Source of the DNA: Diprion similis
Lineage: Eukaryota; Arthropoda; Insecta; Hymenoptera; Diprionidae
Reading direction: 5' to 3'
Length of the DNA: 64,000 bases
Assembly (NCBI RefSeq): GCF_021155765.1
Contig: NC_060107.1
Coordinates: forward strand, 1,532,501-1,596,500
This document shows, one piece after another, positions 38,101-50,100 of this stretch. Positions within the stretch are counted from its first letter, which is position 1. Each line of letters begins with the position of its first letter. Position numbers and translations under genes: made by a program. The notes beneath the pieces are model-generated. The model worked only from the letters and a program-made list of their open reading frames with translations, was not told the origin of the DNA and searched no databases.

Positions 38101-41100
38101 AGAAGCTAAGCGTCGAACGGATGAGAGGAGGAATTGAGCACTTGATCTCAATTTCGGCTCATTAGAAGCGAAATTCCGCAGACGGTTGGACGGTTATCTC
38201 TTTTAATGCTCCAAGGCCTGATTACGCTGGGCTCGCTCCTTATCGTCGCTCTGCACATTAAACGGCGTCAATGGTCTTTGAAATTCGTTAACTGGCACTC
38301 GAATCTTCGACTCATCGACGACGAATGGACGGCGGAGAAGAGAAGAGAAGAGAAGAGAAGAGAAGAGAAGAGAAGAGAAGTAAGGAACGGAAAGAGGAAG
38401 AAGACGATCTCCGAGTATGTCGCAGAGGAGCTGGAATGATGTAATCTAAATTGCAGCAATTGAGCACTGCTCATAACCCGCTTCGTCTGTCATGTCGTCT
38501 CGTTTAATGCTTCGCGTGGGTGTTGACAGTGTCGCTCAATCGACGAACTCGATGATGCCGGAATCCAAATTCCCAACTCCGTCATCTTCCGGGTGTTAAT
38601 TTATAGCGGCGATGACGAAGTCAGACTGGAAAGAGATTACCTCGTAGGCTTGGGGCCCTTTTCTTCATAATTTAAACGTCACGCTGTGTTATTCGTTTAA
38701 TTCATCTCGTACGTAGATATTATACTTGTGATAGCGAAGAGCAGTGACTGTGAGGAGGAATCCGTGACTCAGAGAATCGCTTACGGTTAAAAAAATTCTT
38801 TAATTATTCACTGTCTCTTCCGCAGAAGACAGGCAAATTCAGATTTATGAGCTTAAGTGGACGTACGTATGTACGTGAAGCTTGTTACAAACTTTTCATA
38901 CCTGATAAAAACTTATATTCTGATTATAACCTGATTCCTCAGAATTTTCTGAGCGCCTTTTTGTCTTCCCTTGAATTAAACTTTGGACTTCATTTACCTT
39001 TTCCTGTACGTACGTACTTATATCATGAACACTGGAGTTTTGACCGGGCAATTTAATTCTCATTGCCAACAGCCTAGTCGTTACAGCTCAAAGTCAAACG
39101 ATGTCTCGTCTTTAGGATCACTATATACGATTCACCGTAACCGAAGTGTCTGAAAAGCTTTGGATAGTTGCCAGCGGTGTTCACGCGTTCTATGAACAAG
39201 CGCAGTACAAATATTCAAGTACGAAGAAACAAAGAACTCGGGGAGACTTGGTTGTAGCTCGTTACTGACAGTCATAAAATCGTATAACTACTCCGCAGAG
39301 TTCTTCACTGTTACTCGTTGTACTTTGACGATGGAACCATATGCGTTTGACCGTTCGTTACCCCGACTTACAATTAACTTGTGATATCCGCAAATGAAAC
39401 CTTCCCGATAAGCTAAAGTCAAAATCATATACGTGGTCCAGATGATCTTGAAGTTCACACAACACTAATTGTTTTCGTGTGAGTCACGTCTCTGAATGAT
39501 GTTCAAAGAGTTTAATTGAACGTGTTCCTTCCATTAGTATTCCGCATATTACACACTAAAGAGTACTTGACGTTCTCAATCGCACGAGCGGAGTAAACTT
39601 CCGAGCAAGTAAAGGCTCGAGATTGTTATCGCTTGGTATTAACTGTGATTCATAGAACGTCTACGATTACGACTCCAAACGTTGTTTAGCCATAAGTCTG
39701 CTTCGACCCAAGTTCGACATAACGATGTGCTATGATAATAGAATGAATTTGCGAGACCTGCTTGGAGTGAACCGACATGGATACCTACATATTATCTCCG
39801 TGCGACAGTCCGCCATCGGTTTTCCCTCTCCTGTGCGGGCTCTACTGACCGTATAACCGGAGAAAATAAGGGCAGGTTGGCGCCGAGATGACGAGATCGA
39901 TGCGGCGAAGTACCCCAACCCCAACCGCAAACCAGATCCAGCGACATCAAGTATGCGACGCGTGCTCTATAATGCATTCAAGTTGTTTCTTTCTCCCTCC
40001 TCTGTATACGTGAGACCCGCTAAATGGTCTCACCTTTCCTGCAATTCAGATAAGAAAGCTGCCGGCCATGATTGAACAAAGACGTTTTTTGTGTCCAGCA
40101 GCAATGCGCCGTTGTTTAAGGTTAAGGCTTATAAAGACTCGTTGTACACCTCGAAAACGCGGCGATGCAAAAATCCTAGACCGTTTAAGCGATCAGAGTG
40201 AAACTTGGGCAGTTAATGCCTTATTTTGGCAAAAAGTGGAGCGTATTTTTACTTTTTCAAAATTTGGAAAAAAATTTTACAGATTGGTTACCACTCACAG
40301 AAATTGGCCAAATTTTCACAGTTGCACTGAATGGATCAAACTATACGGTATGATGCCACTCGGTGGTGATGAAATACACATTTTGAGCCCTGTCCCATGA
40401 GATTTGATGGTGAAATGACGAAATGGCAGCTGATCTGGTTTTCGCTTACGAAGTACACCGAAATCTTATTTTGGCGACATTTGTTACCGACATTACGCAC
40501 ATGCCGATAATGTATGCGTGTAATGTCGGTAAGAAATTACCGACAAATGTCACCAAAATGAGATTTCGATGTTCTTTGTAATCGAAAACCAGATCAGCTG
40601 CCATTTCGTCACTTCACAATCAAATCTCATGGGACTGGGCTCAAAATGTGTGTTTTATCGCCGCCGAGTGGCATCATACCGGATAGTTAGATCCATTCAG
40701 TGCAACTGTGAAAATTTGGCCAATTTCTGTGGGTGGTAACCAATCTGTAAAATTTTTTTCCAAATTTTAAAAAAGTAAAAAGTCGCTCCACTTTTTGCCA
40801 AAATAAGCCATTAATTGCCCAAGTCTCACTCTGATCGCTTGAGCGGTATAGGAGTTTTACATCCCCGCGTTTTCGAGGTGTACAACGGGTCTTTATAACC
40901 ACCTTAAAACTTCTTTTTTTCTTCTTGCCGTTTTCATCACTACTCACCACTCGTTATCGCTACGCGTATCACTTATTATTGCTACAGCGCAAATACTTAT
41001 AGGTATATCTACTTGATTTGCGGAATCTAATGTGTAGTGATGTCACTTGCTCACTCACCGAGACTCCTTCTTAGATATACATTAAAACGTCGATGTTCTC

Positions 41101-44100
41101 ATCAATGCGCGTGCATAACATGATACGGCCAAAGATCGGCCATCTTTGTATATTTGTGTATAACCTATTCTTTCTTACATTAACGTATGCATTTGATGCT
41201 GTATGCTATGTTTCAGCGAGGGTCGAGAACGAGTCAGGGTATCACTTCTTGAACCGACGCCTTGCCCGTCGACACCGGGCGTCCTTTTGCTCGAACCAAC
41301 GTCGGACCTCGACGACCACCTTCACACACATCTCACGATGGCCACCAGTCCAGTCGAACTTCTTACCACCCATACGGAGCACACAACGCCCACTTATCAC
41401 ACGCAAATCAGGTACGAATCATAAATCGACCATTTTGACAAGAGTCCTTTAACCTAACCTCGATGAGTTCCTCGAGTTTCAGACAATGAGAACGTTCAAA
41501 ACTAGCATATTTGGGGTACGTTTTAACCACGTTTTACCACGTAATTTGAAATCTTCTCAACATTTCTGTGTTGTGATATTTTTGTTCATTAGGTATAGCC
41601 GGTAATGAACATTTGCTCCTAATAGATAACCTCTGATAAGATGGCTCAGCCACGTAACAGCAATCGAAGATACTCTGCCGAGTGTTTCGATTCGCCGTTT
41701 TTTCAGTCTTCCGATTTTTCGACCACCGTTTCACGCCTTTTTATTATATACACGCAAACGTAATTCATCGTTGCGGTTTCAACGGTACCAACGACTTTAT
41801 CGTCACGGAGGAAGTCTCCGTCTGACCTAGTCGATTCTAGCAAAACTGCCAATCTTTGGCCTTCACAGCATAGCTCTGTGGTCGTTGTAACGGTTTTCTG
41901 CCGCCCTTATCGCATCCGCAACTCGTCTACTTATCGGCGTAACTACTGCGGCGTATCGCGACTTTACAGAGGTATATATGTATGTATGTACAGGTGGTGA
42001 TAGAAATAACGCCGCTGCAACCGTTACGTGTTTTATTAGTTAGGTATACGTGGAATTTTTAATGGGGAAAAAGATTGATCGAACAAATGAAATTTCGATC
42101 AAGATTTATGTAATCCTGTAAATGAATCTTGTGATTAAACGTTTTTTTTTTTTTTTTTTTTTTATCAAAGATATTCGTATATCGGGTTTAAAATTTAAAT
42201 CGATTGTCAGTTATTTCCGACTATGTTTGAAAAAAAAAACATGTTGCGTAGGTATATAGATTAACTTGACGAGGGATTTTTTTTTTAATGGCGTGTCAGG
42301 AAGAGAACCAGAATAGCGTAATTTTTAAGAATCAAGAACCGTTGAAAGCTCCTACTTTGTGTGTAAATATGTACATACATACATATAATAATAGCGAAGA
42401 AGAGAAAAGTGTACAATCGGAAATGGCGTATTATAGTTTCCGGTTATCCTCGCCTTTACGCAATATAATGTATATATATATATGGGACACCCGGCGCATG
42501 CGTTTGCGATTAGTTATATCGTTGGACCGCAACATAAACCGAGAAATGTATCCTATATCGGAAAAAAATAAATTGCGGTCGTATATGTATAATGCTCGAG
42601 AGGTATAGACTTATCTACTGCACCTACACCTTTATAAAACGCGAGTTTCTCGCATTACGGTTAAATGTCAAATGATATCACACACTCTACATCCACGACT
42701 TGATATTATACTGAGATTATATGGAAGAAAAGAAGAGCGAAATGACATGTAGGTACCGAGAGAAAGTTTGTGCGATTTGCGTAAAATATCCGTATCCGTA
42801 TAAATAATACATGAATAAGTTGAGTGTAACGGTTATTGAATTTGTCACAATTATTGATGTTTTTTTTTCTATTTTTTGGTTGTATCTCTTTGATATTTAC
42901 TCCTAAAATTATCCAAAGAAAAGATTTTCAGTGTCTTAAAAAATTTACCATTTTTGCTGTAAATTTGTTATTTTTTTTTTTTAAATAAAAGGGTCAATAA
43001 TTGGCTTTAAAATATGTCAATCATTGATACATTTACTTTAGTAGAAATGAGCTTATGTTTAGAAACAATATGTCGAAACACTCGCGATGCCAGGGCGCGA
43101 AGGGGGAACCAAATCCTCGGGATCGATGCAGCAGCACCCCTTGCCGTGTACCATGGGACGCTTTTAGGTGCGAGGGCGCCAGGCGGACGAACTTCAGTAG
43201 CACAGTAGTGGTAGCACCTCCATGCGAAGGTTGTGCACCACCTGCAGTTGCAGTCGTGCAGTGATACTTACTGCAACGGTAAAACGACGAGCCGCAACGC
43301 GTTCTCTGAAGTTTGTTAAAATTCATTTTAAAGGATACCGAATGACTTGGATTATTTACACGATTTCTTATTGACTTCAGTAGCGTTGATACAGTATCTC
43401 ATACGTACCAGTTTTTGACGACTAGGACTGAATTATGCAGGCGTTAAGAAAGAAGTGTTTCTCATACCGTTAAGCTCTGAAGAAACTGTCAGGCAAAGAT
43501 ATATATTTCGTTTCGTATATTGTGAATTGTGTTCATCTCGTTTGCTGTTACGATTTAAAATATTGTATACTTAAATATATCTATACTCGAAATGCGGTTG
43601 AGATGAAAGGATGTATTTCACGGGCTGATGAACACTTAGAAATTATCTGGCATTGACAAGAGTTCGACTAGTACCTACAGAAAGAGATGAAATGAGATAC
43701 GGAGGAGAGAATTTTTCACGGTTATGGACCGTGAAGCCTGAAACTATATGACGTTCGTCACGAAGTCTTCGTCTCAACTGGCAAACGTTTGTCAAAGTTT
43801 CAGCTATTCATTGTTTCCTGTTACTGCTGCTGCTGTTGTTGTTGTTGTTATTGTTAGTAATAGTAGCGTCAACCACCAATACCTTGCATAAATTCACGCG
43901 GTGACCAAATTTCGTCCGTGCGACATAAACAAGCCGAATAGCAAATTACTCACCGGTTTCTTGGCTCAGGTCACATGACCGACATGACTACCTTTTCATA
44001 CAATTTGATCGCGATAGAAAGAGATAGTTGATCAGTAACTGAACCGCAAAGTTTTTCTTCATGCAGTGCATGAACTGCATCTTCGATACCTATACACATA

Positions 44101-47100
44101 ACTCACGTATTTCGACCCAGTGAGTTAAAATCCTAGAAGACACTCTTGGGAAACTTAAGGTGACACTGAATTGTGGCTTCGATACAAGATGAGTTCAAAC
44201 ACGCGTTGTTGGGTCTTAACTTCTAGTATTTATCCGATCACAAGTCCAGCACCGCATGTATGGAATTCCTTTTTTTCATCTCCGATTAAACGAGGTAGGC
44301 GAAAAACACCGATTGGCGTGGGCGAGTGTCGGTTGGTACCTAGAAAGAACTGCGCTGTTGGACTATGGGGCTAATTCGGTACCCCGTCGATCGAGCACCG
44401 CGTGAAATGCAGTCAATCTCTGATCTGATGAACTAGATTCACCGAATCGAACGTGCCTTTGGTGCTGCTTCAACCTCGATTGGATTTAACTTACTTACTT
44501 ACACCGCGTTGTCTCTGATTGACTATTCATGCCGTGTGATGACCTAATTGATCCGAAGTACTTGTGTTACCGACGGGTAACGATGTCGAGTTATCGATGC
44601 TGCTGCTGCTGCTGTTGCGATGAGCCACGTTCCGAACCTCGATTAATACTACGCTTGGATTGGTACTAAATATATATATATACACAAACCGACTACATGT
44701 CGTTTTGTAACTTCGCCAAAGTCAACAACGGTGATGAGAATTTGTTTATAATGCTTTCGACCTCGTCTTTTTACGATAATATTTTTATTTCAATTTTATT
44801 CTCGACTTGCCGTCGCGCTTCGTCTCGATTCCCTTTACTTTACTTTACTTTACTTTACTTTTAACTTTCCGGCGCCACAGCGACAGCTCCAGCTGATTAT
44901 CCCGGAAGCGAAGAGCCCCGGTGATGATAATTATACGATGGCAAGGTCGGCCTCGCGGCCTGTGTCAACATCCGCACCCAGCGGTTGCGTAACCATCAAC
45001 GACCCAACGACGTCGGGGACAACGGAAAACACCATCGAAATCGCCACTCACCCCGTCAATCTTCTTTCCATGAATTTCCTTTCTGTCTTTCTGTCTGCTG
45101 CAGGCCAATTATCCTGACGTAATAACGATAACAATAAGACGAATTCCGGATTATGAAACTCCGGAACCCAAATGTGCATCGGTAACAATCAGAAATGGCT
45201 ACAGTCGCCTCTTATCAGGAACGCCCTACCATCTGCAGGGAATCAATAGTCTCTAACTATTTCGGAGTAGTCGACGTTGTCCGGTGAATTCATAGACTCC
45301 AATGCGTATCCTTTTTTAGTCCTTGATTGGCGTTCTTTCTTGCTCTTGAATAATCGAATAAAAATGGTGTACAAGCCGTGATTATTATCACTGAATGAAA
45401 GTGAGGTTGAAGTTAGAAAACATCTTCAGGATACTCTGAAATTTAGGAACTTCTTGAAGTCATTTCAAATGTCATCAAAAATATTGAAACTTTTCTTTAA
45501 TGTTTCGTTATGTTGAGGTTACCAACGTATTGACCTTGAAGAATGAAGAGCTTCCAAGCATGTATGACATCCGTTACCAATTTTGCAATAGTTTGTAAAC
45601 AAGTATAAACGCGGCGATGAGTTAACTAACAAAAAGCCGAATCATACCCTGCCCACCACTTATACATACATACTGTATACTCTATACTGTATACTGTATA
45701 CCCAATGTACTATATTCGCGTGAGTCATTTTCCAGCCAGTCGCGTATATAACCATTCGTTCGTTCGTTGGTTCGGAATTTGCGCGCGGTTCGTGTTGCCT
45801 GCCCACGCACTCACGGTATATTAATAAGCGAGGCTCTAGTTGTTCGAGAAACGGCGAAACGAATGGCCTGACCTCGACCTGAACTACTCACGTCCTCCGA
45901 TACCACCACCACCACCACCACCACCACCACCAAGAGGCGGGGGTTTGCAGGGCGTCGATGAATGTTAACGTGTTTCGAATTCCTAATCCATGAGAAACTC
46001 GTGTTCCGGAAGTTCAGAAAGTACCCACCACAACCTCTCTGGTCTGTTTCCAATTTTTTAAACGGTCACATCAACATCGAATCTACTAGGTATCTAGACG
46101 TTTTTCTTCTTCAATTTGGGGCGTTCCAATCGGGCGTCGCGACGCTACGACGAGCCGAAGCTGATGCTGCATTACGGTGGGGGCGAACGAAGAGGAGGAT
46201 GAGGATGAGGATGAGGATGAGGGGGGAAGGGGGGAGTGGGGGGGGGGGGGGGGGCTCGCGAGTTAGGAATAGAATATCGGCGAGGAACCGAGGACAGAGG
46301 AGGAACTCCCGTCCATCCCCAAGCCCACGCAGCGGCGCACCGGCGCGACGGAGTCCAGTTCGTACGCGAGTTGGCATCAAGTGCGCATCTGTCTTATAAT
46401 ATGAGATCACCTGGTGTCGAAGGAAACACCTTCGTCGTGGATTAGAAACTTGCAGACAATAATTTACGCTGTTACGGAGAATTAAATTTGTTATATTATT
46501 TACTATCGATGTACTAATTCGTTTTCTTTAATTAACGTGTCGATATGGTATATATATGTATATAGATCACATGCTGCAGAGGTGGTATCGTGTTGCAGGT
46601 TATGAATGTCGCGTTTTTTTCCACAATTCTCGCAATCTCAAAATTATTAACAATCAAATTATTTCGGGAGTGGTCTAAAAGTGTGATGATAAGCTTATAC
46701 ACTTGTTAGTTCCTCCTACTTATGCGGGCATTTTGTTCTTCTTCTTTGGTGTTTCGGTGCAGCCGGAATCCAGAAATAACGTCTCGCAACACCGAGTTAC
46801 GTTGTAACGCTCACGAACTCTGACTTCACGATTTTGCTGCTTATGGTTGGCTCGTTCCTACGTGGGGAATCGGTTAATAATTGTCGTTGTAGATGATGAT
46901 AATGATTATTATTATTATGCACCTTCATAATTCAGTTCTCCAATAAAATCCTACAACGTGAGATGCAGCGACGACACGCTTACGGGGGTGTCACCCCAGT
47001 TAACCTTTAATCAACCCTAAACTCTTCAAACTAAATTGCTGATCCCTGTGTCACATATCACTCGCGATGAAAACTACGGCTACACATGGCGGCCACGTCT

Positions 47101-50100
47101 ATTATGTGCTCAAGATACCCAAGGGGTGGGACGAACACGACAACAGGTAGATATTATTACACCGAGGAATGCAGTCTTGCAGAGTAGGAACCTTTAGGTT
47201 CTCTCTTCTTTCCTTCTATCACTCGTCACGCGAGTTCATATGCATATAAACGGGTTCATATGCACTTCTGGATGGTCTGATCTACGAAGAAGTAATAAAA
47301 ACCGATGTCTTCGCAATTCGGGTATATTATGGAGGAGGACATTAATGTTATTGTAAAATGACGTTCGTAGGATAGTCAGAATCACTGATTATCGTTTAAT
47401 GACTTTTTAATGATTTTATACTTTCAAATCGAACGTGCAGGCTGAAGTTGGTAACGTTAGCGTATCGAAACGTTAAGATAAAAATTGATATTATTCACCA
47501 TTAGAATAGCTCGATAAGTTGAATTTACAAGATCTGTATTTGTTTCACGTTTTATTAACGGTTTCATAAATTTCAGCTAATCCTCTAAAAGTTCAAATGT
47601 ATGTAACGGGTTTTTCTAAAGATGCATCATTAAAATAACGTTCCAAACTTCAGTCTGATCAAACCCAACCGATTTCATGCGTCATATGTTCGTTCGTCAT
47701 GCAACCTGCAGTTTTAAAAATCAAACATCAAATCGAAGTTTAAATACTGCTTCTTTAGCGCCGGAGAATCATCTGATACGCAATTCTGTCTTTTTGGTAT
47801 TAGTGCAGACAAGACTTCAAACTTCATTTTTTTTACATTCCCGGCTGTTAGCACCGGTCTCAATTTCTTGCTAACAGCAAGAGCCCGTTTTCCTCTTGGC
47901 TGACTAGAATAAGCGCTTTTTAACGACCTTTTTTTGGCACAAAGTGTTGAATCGTTGTAGATACCAGCTGCGGGCAGTTGCGATGCAACTAGTGTTTGGC
48001 TCGACGTTCGAATCCCGTTTTTGACAGATATGTACTCAAATCGGTTGATCGTTTCAAAAATTTCACTTACGAAACGACTTTGCTAAAAATTGGCAAATCA
48101 GAAAGAGAGGTAGACCGTGATCTGACCGTGTACATAAAAAATTTTAAAACGCAACTGCAAACGAGGTGATGAGACGAGAGGCGGGAATACCGTTAAAAAC
48201 AAAAACAAACAACAAAGACAGAAAAAAGAAAGAATGAAAAAAACAACAACTTTGCCACAAGATGTTGATATCCAGGGATTGAGTTACAATCGCGATGCGT
48301 GCTGGAAGCTTTGCCAGTTGGATACAGTCCAATTTAACCGCGTGGCGTAACACTTTCGTAACATTATGAAGATACTTTATATTAGCCAGTCGCTCCACGG
48401 CTGACCGTCGGATAATCCATGACAAATGTTGATCGAAGATCAACTATAACGAACTATAACTTAAAATCCTTGCAAAACTATATAATATGTCGAAAAGAAA
48501 TAATATAAATCCGAGTAAAAACAGTTCAAGTTTCTTCTTTCAGAAAAAAAAAAAAGAAGAAAAAAATACAAAATAATATAAAATAAAATGAAGAGATCCA
48601 AGCGCGAATTTGCAACCTGACGTGTACAGTTCGGCATAGCATCGTCGGCGTCCCCTCGGTTTCTCCAATTAACGCGCAACGAGCCAATTAAACCTTGGAC
48701 TACGATCAATGGAGAGAACGATGGGCGCGTCGCTATTGCACCAGGCGAATAATTTTTCTGTGCAATTTTGTATAGCATATAATTTTCGATTTTGTGTCTT
48801 CCAGCACCGACAGCGGTTGGGACAACCCTTTCAGGCCGGACGGCGACCTCTCGAGGGAGGCCGACGAGATCGTCGAGCTCATAAAAGGCGGCAAACCGAT
48901 CACTCCGACTCCTGGACAAAACGCACCCGCACTTCCTGGAGCCGAGGTCACGACCCCTGTTTCGACGGTTGCCCCGGCTGCCAACGGTGATCTCGACTCC
49001 GGTGCGAATACGATCCTGAACTCGACCGTCGCCAATCAACAAACCTCGCCGAGGCTCAATCAGGGGAACGGAAATGCTGCCCATGTCACGCCGAATAAGG
49101 GATCTGCTCCGAACTCGAACAATCAGAATGCCGCACACAAGAAGGTATCTTTTTTTCCGTAGTATCTTTTTCCCTTTCTTTTTTTGCAAACTAAAACATA
49201 TTTCAAATATAGGTACTTATTTACTATTAAACTGATTATTTATAACATGAATAATAATTATTTAATAAATTGTTTATGTTTAAATTGATGAATAATTAAT
49301 GGTATTCGTTATTTATAACAATAATGTAAGTGTAACAATATGTATCTAATATTAAATCGCTTCGGCGTCTTTTTTTAACCCGTTTTCAATTAACATTAAC
49401 CATTCCTGCAGCGCTTCGATATATGCCATCTTTCGAACGGTTTTACAGTTAATTGGTCAACCGTCGTTTTCGAAAATTCAAAACTGAAATTGGAACGCTC
49501 AGAATGAAGGATGTGTGTGGGCTGGTTTATGTCAAGGAAATTTCTGCAGAATGTTGAAGCTGTTTTTTAGAAAATTGATTACAGTTGGATTTTGGAATCA
49601 TGTTTTTGAGCTAGTGATTAAAATTATGGAAATTCAATGATGCCGATTGAATATTCTCTTTTTGATAGATTGGAAATCGTGCACGCGATGAAGATATCGA
49701 ACTGGTTTAAGGGGATCGGGTATAGATACTTGAAAAAAAAAATTCACAGAGTTCAAAATCGACTCATTTCTTAATCAAAGTTCGTTACAAATGAAAAAAA
49801 GATTTTTAAAAACAATAAAAATTGTATCGTAAGCATTTTTTTACACCGATGGCTCTATTTATCCTTTCGAACGTGTAAGATTTGAAAAAAAAAACATATT
49901 TTCACCAAGTTATTTGCAAAATGGTGAAAAGTTTTTTTTGTTAACTACTCGCATGATTTTTTTGTATTCGAAGGATATGAAATATCGGAAGGATGAATCG
50001 ACCCATCGATGTAGAAAAATCCTTACGATGATCAAGCATTTTTCCTCAAGCAAAAATAAATAAAAAAAATGTTTTCGGTATAAAATGAACTTAATTTGAT

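Larger units (their letters stand above)
28854..41216 (+). other. Intron 3 of the long gene (12.4 kb)
   Basis: No in-phase coding exon was seen. It carries an inverted-repeat element (31718-32070), the long foldback (40107-40912), many A/T runs, a C run (about 32656-32671), GAAGA-type repeats (30.84, 37.03 and 38.34 kb) and an X-box-like motif (33603-33616). The GC-richer part around 36.5-37.2 kb has several overlapping open frames on both strands, none protein-like. Confidence 0.45.
41412..48804 (+). other. Intron 4 of the long gene (7.4 kb), with embedded exons
   Basis: Holds an alternative first exon (47067-47146), two unassigned coding-like exons (44881-45054, 45104-45256), a GC-rich island (43060-43290), a repeat-family copy (47441-47656), TTTAC repeats (about 44833-44861), and GGATGA plus G17 tracts (46192-46254). 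The rest is AT-rich with nothing recognised. Confidence 0.5.

Noticed and set aside
38206-38439. ORF starting with a hydrophobic stretch (MLQGLITLGSLLIVALHI)
   Set aside because: The second half is translated AGAAG repeat; no splice sites or family match, so probably chance.
40068-40950. The 110- and 87-codon ORFs in the foldback arms as genes
   Set aside because: They are the two inverted arms of one element; differences between them are mostly replacements and there is no gene context.
46111-46410. Pro/Leu/Ile-rich ORFs on both strands
   Set aside because: They read through GGATGA hexamer repeats and a G17 run; translated low-complexity DNA.
47941-48030. GTTCGAATCC, resembling a tRNA B-box
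   Set aside because: No matching A-box, acceptor stem or anticodon arm could be folded around it; at most a tRNA-derived SINE relic.
48461-49189. 242-codon ORF on the - strand
   Set aside because: It is antisense to the NPF exon of the long gene; its Arg/Gly-rich product is the mirror of coding codons and its flanks are poly-A/T noise.
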